From Thermoprotei archaeon (GTDB lineage Archaea > Thermoproteota > Thermoprotei > Thermoproteales > B15-G16), in NCBI GenBank assembly GCA_003649205.1, contig QMRC01000002.1, forward strand, positions 146,770-210,769: DNA of 64,000 nt, given 5' to 3'. The notes beneath the pieces are model-generated. The model was not told where the DNA came from and did not search any database. It was given only the letters and a program-made list of their open reading frames with translations. Positions 59,651 through 64,000 of the stretch are shown one piece after another. Both the position numbers and the translations under genes were made by a program. How positions within the stretch are numbered: position 1 is the stretch's first letter; each line of letters begins with the position of its first letter.

Positions 59651-60003
59651 TTAGATAAAAATCTACGCCATACATCTACATACGACATCAAAACGCTGCA
59701 GAACCTAGTAGACAACTTGATCACAAGTACTCTTCTACCTCTCTTCTCAACATCAATAAGACCACACATCTGTAACCTCCTCACAATATACAGTAAGTTA
59801 CTTTTTGAGGTGCCAACTACAGTACATAACTCTCTAATACTCTCTGGTTTCACCTCAATGCAACCACTTGACTTAACTAGGAGAAGTAGCTTAACAGCAG
59901 CATCTACGAGAGATTTCCTGTTATAGAACACTCTTGCCACTAACTCACTCAAGGTCATGCTCTTGAGTGGGTAGAGCCTAAGTGTTGCCCTCTCCCTAGC
60001 CAT
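59647..60003 (-). CDS. Winged-helix transcriptional regulator-like protein
   Basis: 118 residues: an N-terminal helical part (LSELVARVFYNRKSLVDAAVKLLLLVKS) and a winged helix (ESIRELCTVVGTSKSNLLYIVRRL, then CGLIDVEKRGRRVLVI). Its stop overlaps the GlmU-like gene start by 4 nt, so the two are co-expressed. No effector domain is visible. Small archaeal HTH family, not identified precisely. Confidence 0.72.
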   Translation of the reverse strand: MARERATLRLYPLKSMTLSELVARVFYNRKSLVDAAVKLLLLVKSSGCIEVKPESIRELCTVVGTSKSNLLYIVRRLQMCGLIDVEKRGRRVLVIKLSTRFCSVLMSYVDVWRRFLSN

Positions 60004-60010
60004 GTAGTTA

Positions 60011-60118
60011 CTAACGGGTTAATGCTAGTAGTATAGTCGTTAGAGTTAGTATGATAATTATGAGCAATGCTACAAGTAATCGTCTAATTCTGTACCTCCT
60101 ATACCTCCTACCGTACAA
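60011..60118 (-). CDS. Possible 35-residue basic single-span membrane peptide
   Basis: A TTG-started frame overlaps the last 11 bases of the Nudix gene and encodes an Arg/Tyr-rich N-terminus (YGRRYRRYRIRR) followed by one hydrophobic helix (LLVALLIIIILTLTTILLAL) and a stop. The sharp charge/hydrophobic boundary and the coupling to the Nudix stop are what a small membrane protein would look like. There is an AGGAGG inside the frame but no separate Shine-Dalgarno site that fixes the start. Chance is not excluded. Confidence 0.38.
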   Translation of the reverse strand: MYGRRYRRYRIRRLLVALLIIIILTLTTILLALTR

Positions 60119-60545
60119 GACCTAACACCTCGCCAACCTTAATACCATCGTAGAGGATACGTCTATGATCGAAAGCCAATTCCTTGGGTAGTGACCTAAT
60201 GTCAAATACCTTGACCTCCTTAGTCTCATTAGATGTCCGTAGAGTACCACCAATAACAACACCGACGAAGGCAATAGATACTACGTGACCTCTTGGATCC
60301 CTAGTGGGTTCTGAGTACACACCGACAGTTCTCAACAACTTGACCCTTAAACCAGTTTCCTCATAAAACTCACGTACGGCAGCGTCTTCAACACGTTCAC
60401 CATACTCAACAAAACCACCAGGTAAAGCCCAGTAACCACTGTACGGTTCACGTACTCTCTTGACCAACACCACCTTACCAATGCTGTAGAACCCAATAAC
60501 GTCAACAGCTAGTGCAGGTCCTCTACCTGGACTCAGAATCGTCAT
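60108..60545 (-). CDS. Nudix hydrolase
   Basis: 145 residues with a complete Nudix box GGFVEYGERVEDAAVREF-YEETGL (about 43-66) and the preceding substrate-binding strand KRVREPYSGYWALP. The family hydrolyses NDP-X compounds such as ADP-ribose; the typical YSGYWALPGGFVE suggests an ADP-ribose pyrophosphatase-like enzyme, without certainty. ATG 60545 is preferred to the adjoining TTG. The end overlaps a possible small membrane peptide. Confidence 0.92.
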   Translation of the reverse strand: MTILSPGRGPALAVDVIGFYSIGKVVLVKRVREPYSGYWALPGGFVEYGERVEDAAVREFYEETGLRVKLLRTVGVYSEPTRDPRGHVVSIAFVGVVIGGTLRTSNETKEVKVFDIRSLPKELAFDHRRILYDGIKVGEVLGLVR

Positions 60546-60613
60546 CAAGAAGTAAAAATAGCTAGGAGTAGATAAGGATTGTCAAACTAAAAATGGAGGG
60601 TTCTAAGCTGAGA

Positions 60614-60814
60614 TTATCCAAGTAGTGGAATCAATGCTTCTCTCCTACCGAGTCTCTCTTTCACCAATAGGTCTCTGATGGCTACTCTAATTGCTTCACT
60701 ACGTGATGGGTACCTACCCTCCTCAACTAACCTATCCAACTCCTTAAGCATTTGCTCAGGGATGTGGAATGTTATCAGTACCATAGGCTCCTTACGACTC
60801 TTAGCCCTAGGCAT
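60614..60814 (-). CDS. Ribbon-helix-helix DNA-binding protein
   Basis: 66 residues: a basic N-terminus (PRAKSRKE), strand PMVLITFHIPEQMLKEL, and the second RHH helix RYPSRSEAIRVAIRDLLVKE, the NikR/ParD-like arrangement common in archaea. ATG 60814 is favoured; upstream in-frame codons add an unrelated tail. A TATA-like CTTTAAAG (about 60862-60869) lies upstream. It is monocistronic with no toxin gene next to it, so it is probably a transcription factor. Confidence 0.85.
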   Translation of the reverse strand: MPRAKSRKEPMVLITFHIPEQMLKELDRLVEEGRYPSRSEAIRVAIRDLLVKERLGRREALIPLLG

Positions 60815-60841
60815 ACTACCACCACGTAATTGTCTGACCAT

Positions 60842-61102
60842 ATTGTTATACGAAATGACTTTAAAGGATTGGTATGGAGCATCTGTATTACGTAGTTACA
60901 ATAAGTTCATCAAATTTACTTATCATCTCTTCACAGAGCTAGTTTTGGCACCGTTTTACACGCATTTTTGGAAATTGAGTTTTTAGATGTTGAAAAACCC
61001 ATTTTAACTAGATATCACATGAGTACGTAGACCCTATTCACACGCTACTTAACGCCAGTACGTAACTAATTATTAAGTGGACGCTTAGTTAAGTGATTTT
61101 GC
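60842..61102. other. A/T-rich intergenic stretch
   Basis: It contains the promoter of the RHH gene near its left end. Otherwise there is no gene or convincing RNA on either strand up to the C/D-box-like element at 61103. Confidence 0.4.
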
Positions 61103-61153
61103 TCAGCATAAAAGAACTTCTTCATAAGCATCTGCAAGAGCCTGATTCATCAT
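61103..61153 (-). ncRNA. Candidate C/D box guide RNA downstream of the histone gene
   Basis: On the minus strand: box C ATGATGA (61147-61153), 12-nt guide ATCAGGCTCTTG, D' CAGA (61131-61134), 5-nt linker, C' ATGAAGA (61119-61125), 12-nt guide AGTTCTTTTATG (61107-61118), box D CTGA (61103-61106). TGC and GCA outside the boxes can pair. Spacing is 12/5/12, with one change each in D' and C'. It begins 17 nt after the histone stop on the same strand, so it may be processed from the histone transcript. Confidence 0.55.
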
Positions 61154-61169
61154 CGCAGGGCACTTAATA

Positions 61170-61406
61170 CTACAGTGGAAGTGGTATGGCAAACCACCTG
61201 GCTAATCTCCTAGCAGCTAACTTCACGTCCTCAGCCATAACGGTTTTTCTACCGGCATGTCTAGCCAATTCAATAGCTTCTCTAGCGATCTCATACGCAA
61301 TAGCTTCAAGAATGTCTCTGAGCACGTAAGTCGCTTCTTCACTAACCCTCTCAGCACCAGCTTTATGGAATATCCTATCAATTGGAGCTAGAGGGAGCTC
61401 AGGCAT
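61170..61406 (-). CDS. Archaeal histone
   Basis: A 78-residue single histone fold: ELPLAPIDRIFHKAGAERVS, then the long central helix (EEATYVLRDILEAIAYEIA), and RKTVMAEDVKLAARRL (loop 2 and helix 3). It ends in a slightly extended tail ARWFAIPLPL. Dimers wrap DNA. Key residues of the family (RIFHKAG, RKTV..ED) are present. Shine-Dalgarno GGTGATT is 3-4 nt before ATG, with TATA-like TTTTTATTC about 30 nt further up. Two C/D-box-like RNAs flank it. Confidence 0.96.
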   Translation of the reverse strand: MPELPLAPIDRIFHKAGAERVSEEATYVLRDILEAIAYEIAREAIELARHAGRKTVMAEDVKLAARRLARWFAIPLPL

Positions 61407-61531
61407 TTAATCACCGTACTAATCTCCGAAGTTACTGAATAAAAACTTAGTGACTTATGCCTCGAGATAATAGTGGAAAAATTCTCTTTTTCACTCTCTG
61501 TATTGTACTTGTGAGTACTTGTGATGAAGGG

Positions 61532-61580
61532 TCACAGGGTAGGGGCATCATCACCTATCTGTGGAGGACTTTTGCATCAT
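61532..61580 (-). ncRNA. Candidate C/D box guide RNA with possible 16S rRNA target
   Basis: On the minus strand: box C ATGATGC (61574-61580, last base off consensus), 12-nt guide AAAAGTCCTCCA, D' CAGA (61558-61561), 3-nt linker, C' GTGATGA (61548-61554), 12-nt guide TGCCCCTACCCT (61536-61547), D GTGA (61532-61535). GGG and CCC directly outside form the terminal stem. Spacing is exactly 12/3/12. The second guide is complementary, allowing G-U pairs, to GGGGTAGGGGTG, which I recall as a conserved archaeal 16S segment (about E. coli 690). The outer boxes are imperfect. Confidence 0.5.
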
Positions 61581-61696
61581 CCCCACAACGTGACTAATAT
61601 ACCTCGACATATATACCTAGTGCTGTTCACTGCTGCTACTCCATGAAGAAAAGAATATAGTTAAACAACGACTTACATATGATCGCCGCTCCAGCC

Positions 61697-61733
61697 CTCC
61701 ACGAGAGCCCATGTCTGGGTTCGATGAGTGGAG
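61697..61733 (+). promoter_or_regulatory. Hairpin with a kink-turn, possible L7Ae-binding leader element
   Basis: CTCCAC pairs with GTGGAG and GAGCCC with GGGTTC (loop ATGTCT). Between the stems the left strand has GA and the right strand GATGA: a 3-nt bulge GAT followed by tandem G-A pairs, the kink-turn pattern. Archaeal L7Ae binds such motifs in guide RNAs and in some mRNA leaders. It lies about 40 nt upstream of the PAPS-reductase-like gene. I found no ACA box and lower stem to make it an H/ACA RNA. Confidence 0.42.
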
Positions 61734-61773
61734 GAAGCTTCACCCCTTAACACCTGAATCTAGATAAGTGACT

Positions 61774-63732
61774 ATGTCTAGGGAGAAATTGCCACATATA
61801 GCACTCCTAAGTAAGGTAGCGGTTGATCTGTTTTGGTGCCCGAATTGTAATGTGCCACTAATATCCATAGATAAGTGTTCTAGATGTGGTGAGAGGGGAT
61901 TTCCCGTAAAGGCGACACCACCGAGAGATGTTAGACCTGCATTTGAGTTCGATGTACAGCAGCTACGTGGGTTAGCTTCTACTGAACTAGGTATTCCAGG
62001 TAAGTATGTGGATAAGTTAATTCCTAGCAATCAGATTATTTTGCTTAATAAGGTTCCGTACCCTGATGTTGCTGATGAGGTTATTGTTGGTGGTAAGGTA
62101 GTTGCTCATAGGTTCTTTGATCCAGTTCTCTGGCGGTGGAGACTAAAGCCGGTGTACCATGGAGTAGCTGCTATGGTTAGGGAAAAGGTAGGGTATTACG
62201 CGATTGTTAATTTACCTAAGTTAACCCGTGGTTACGAAGTCCATAGAGATAAGATTGTTGAGTGCGAACTACCTCCTTACAGGGGTTCCTTTGTAGCTGT
62301 TGAGACTAGTGATGGTAGGTACCAAGCTGTTGCGATTAAGACTAGAGGACAAAGGATCAAGATAGTTAAGGTGTGGCCTAGTAAGGACTACTCCTCACCT
62401 GGTAAGTGCTCGAGTATAGATGTTGCTATTGAGGCTAATTACTCTCGATTGAGGAGACTAGAATCTAGGTCATGCATTTTCCTGCAGACACTCAAAGATA
62501 AGATGTGGGGTGATAGGCACTTCTTCATATCGTTTTCAGGTGGTAAGGACAGTTTAGTTGCTCTACATCTCGCTGTCAAGGTACTTGATCTCAGGGATGT
62601 AGTGTTTAATGATACAGGTCTTGAGTTACCTGAGACTCTAAGTAATGTAGATGAGGTGGCTAAGGCATATGGTCTAAGAGTATACCGTACTGAGATTGGT
62701 GATAAGTTCTGGAACTTAGTTTCTAGGTACGGCCCCCCAGCAAGAGATTATAGGTGGTGTTGTGAGGTTTGCAAGCTCGCTCCTCTGGTTGATTTGATTA
62801 AGAGGGTCTTCCCTGGTAAGAGATTGAGTATTATTGGTCAGAGGAAGCTTGAGTCCTTTAAGAGAGCTTCGAGATCGAGATTGTCCAGGAGTTCCGTTAT
62901 TCCTAAGACTCTTGTTGCTGCTCCGATACATGACTGGTGTGCTCTCGATGTTTGGCTCTACATCTTTAGGGAGAAGCTCAATGTGAATAAGGTCTACTTC
63001 CATGGTATTGATCGTGTTGGTTGCTGGATGTGTCCTGCATGTGAGTTAGGTGAGTACGAGATTTTGAAGGAATTACACCCAGAGCTGTGGAGTAGATGGG
63101 AGGAGGTACTCTGTAGATTTGCAACATCAAGAGGCTACCCTGAGGAGTGGGTTAAGTATGGTCTATGGAGATGGAGAAGCTACCCTGGTGATATAAGGAG
63201 AGTACTTCAACTCTGTGATTTTGATGTGTCGAGAGCAAGTGAGGTAGATGTCGTTAGAGCTATGGTGGAGAGCCCACGAGTTATGCATAGTGGTGAAGTT
63301 CTCAGGATTGAGCTAGCTAGGTCGAGCAATGTGAGTAGTGAGCTAGTGTATGAGCTGCTGTATACTTTTAAGGATCTCGAAATTCTGTACAGGGGTGACA
63401 AAGTAGTGGTAAGGTACGGTAATTATAGTGCTTGTATTGAGGTGAGTAGTTGCTACCTGATTGAGATCAGAGGTGTTAGGGATTGGAGTAGTGATCTCGA
63501 GATCTTACTCAAGTACTTACTGTATCCTAATCTTGTACCTCAGCTATGTACTGGGTGCTCTCTCTGTGTAAATCTGTGTGAAACCGGTGCACGCACTGTA
63601 GATACTCTTCATAGAGTAGTTCTTGAGAGATGTAGTCGTTGTGGTTCATGTTCTCGTGTATGTCCTGTATTCAGGTATGTGACTAGTGACTTAGTTAGGT
63701 TTGTGAAGTTGAAGGTACTGGGTATTGTGTAG
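61774..63732 (+). CDS. PAPS-reductase-like PP-loop protein with zinc ribbon and ferredoxin domain
   Basis: About 652 residues: an N-terminal zinc ribbon (WCPNCNVPL, KCSRCGERG), a PUA-like beta domain (about 90-210), the PP-loop FISFSGGKDSLVALHLAVK (about 253-271), WCCEVCKLAPL, GIDRVGCWMCPACELGEYE (Fe-S or metal cysteines), and C-terminal CTGCSLCVNLCETGA plus CSRCGSCSRVCP, a two-cluster ferredoxin. This archaeal family is annotated as phosphoadenosine phosphosulfate reductase but may act in sulfur transfer to tRNA or cofactors. It is followed by taw3 after 13 nt. ATG 61774 is preferred over GTG 61768. Confidence 0.85.
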   Translation: MSREKLPHIALLSKVAVDLFWCPNCNVPLISIDKCSRCGERGFPVKATPPRDVRPAFEFDVQQLRGLASTELGIPGKYVDKLIPSNQIILLNKVPYPDVADEVIVGGKVVAHRFFDPVLWRWRLKPVYHGVAAMVREKVGYYAIVNLPKLTRGYEVHRDKIVECELPPYRGSFVAVETSDGRYQAVAIKTRGQRIKIVKVWPSKDYSSPGKCSSIDVAIEANYSRLRRLESRSCIFLQTLKDKMWGDRHFFISFSGGKDSLVALHLAVKVLDLRDVVFNDTGLELPETLSNVDEVAKAYGLRVYRTEIGDKFWNLVSRYGPPARDYRWCCEVCKLAPLVDLIKRVFPGKRLSIIGQRKLESFKRASRSRLSRSSVIPKTLVAAPIHDWCALDVWLYIFREKLNVNKVYFHGIDRVGCWMCPACELGEYEILKELHPELWSRWEEVLCRFATSRGYPEEWVKYGLWRWRSYPGDIRRVLQLCDFDVSRASEVDVVRAMVESPRVMHSGEVLRIELARSSNVSSELVYELLYTFKDLEILYRGDKVVVRYGNYSACIEVSSCYLIEIRGVRDWSSDLEILLKYLLYPNLVPQLCTGCSLCVNLCETGARTVDTLHRVVLERCSRCGSCSRVCPVFRYVTSDLVRFVKLKVLGIV

Positions 63733-63745
63733 CGGGGGTTTCACC

Positions 63746-64000
63746 TTGCCGTATAGTGCCTGGGCTTTGAGTAAGAAGTACTTTACTAATAGGTTACGTA
63801 ATGAGATGGAGCTAGGTCTAGTGGACCAAGACATAGTGAATTTCCTTCTATACATCAATGAATTGGATGATTTCTACACCACATCTTCCTGTAGTGGTAG
63901 AATAGCTATTGGTACTGGAGAGACTTTGAGCAATAAGAGAGCATTTAAAATAGTTTACAAGTGGCATACTCCCATTAGTACACATGAGCTTGAGGAGGCT
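63746..64000 (+). CDS. taw3: tRNA wybutosine-synthesis protein Taw3/TYW3 (cut by window edge)
   Basis: The first 85 residues of an open frame continuing past the window. DFYTTSSCSGRIAIGTGET is the TYW3 signature; TYW3/Taw3 uses SAM to methylate the wyosine intermediate at G37 of tRNA-Phe. The start is TTG 63746 (PYSAWALSKKYFTNR), the only candidate before the conserved region. The upstream gene is the PAPS-reductase-like protein, hinting that both act in tRNA modification (inference). Confidence 0.85.
   Translation, partial: MPYSAWALSKKYFTNRLRNEMELGLVDQDIVNFLLYINELDDFYTTSSCSGRIAIGTGETLSNKRAFKIVYKWHTPISTHELEEA

Noticed and set aside
61676-61755. H/ACA guide RNA around the kink-turn hairpin
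   Set aside because: TTAACACC supplies an ACA about 15 nt below the upper stem, but the left flank cannot form the lower stem that an H/ACA pocket needs.

Overview
The window looks like a chromosomal segment of a thermophilic archaeon of the TACK group (Thermoproteota in the broad sense). The evidence is an archaeal histone, class I lysyl-tRNA synthetase, ribosomal protein L10e, archaeal Trm10, TruD and Taw3, a HerA-NurA pair, an Lhr helicase, tRNA genes with bulge-helix-bulge introns, many TATA-box promoters with short leaders, and several intergenic elements with the box and spacing pattern of C/D box guide RNAs. Coenzyme F420 genes (cofD, cofE), a mer homologue and an acetyl-CoA synthase operon show C1/F420 metabolism. 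No mcr gene is present, and I cannot fix the lineage further.

Layout. 1-3.5 kb is accessory: two VapBC pairs, a PaREP1/HEPN gene with a damaged 5' end, a membrane-anchored coiled-coil protein and gene-poor DNA. 3.6-11.4 kb holds a Bat-like regulator divergent from an Nramp-like transporter, ilvD, and a cluster of RHH regulators, a nucleotide pyrophosphatase-like enzyme, a DUF2061 protein and a nucleotidyltransferase, with a palindromic operator. 11.5-14.5 kb carries an intron-containing tRNA-Pro, an abutting tRNA-minihelix-like hairpin, a free-standing LAGLIDADG gene, a DJ-1/PfpI protein and a HEPN-MNT pair.

14.6-27.7 kb is the metabolic core: cofD; then an operon of an FrhB-like flavoprotein, a CdhA-like protein, cdhC, a 72-residue protein, cdhD, cdhE and a CooC-type Ni-insertion ATPase; then mer, cofE and an ADP-forming acyl/acetyl-CoA synthetase subunit. 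The most striking observation is that the CdhA-like protein keeps the CO dehydrogenase fold but has lost the B, D, E and F cluster segments and several C-cluster ligands. The acetyl-CoA synthase (CdhC) and corrinoid protein keep their metal-binding cysteines, and cdhB is absent. This suggests a complex with a catalytically dead CODH scaffold and another source of the carbonyl group.

27.8-39.6 kb includes a wHTH-beta-repeat fusion, a NifX-like protein, a dgcA/dgcN pair that suggests D-glutamate metabolism, L10e, an S12 hydrolase, larE, an ABC transporter, a CooC-like P-loop remnant next to an intron-containing tRNA-Thr, a HAD protein and a GDT1 transporter. 39.7-64 kb is mostly housekeeping: herA-nurA, trm10, GT2, birA, tRNA-Gly, DUF763, lysS, DHH, truD, lhr, coaD, a GlmU-like protein, Nudix, histone, a PAPS-reductase-like protein and partial taw3. 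C/D-box-like RNAs and a kink-turn element lie between these genes.
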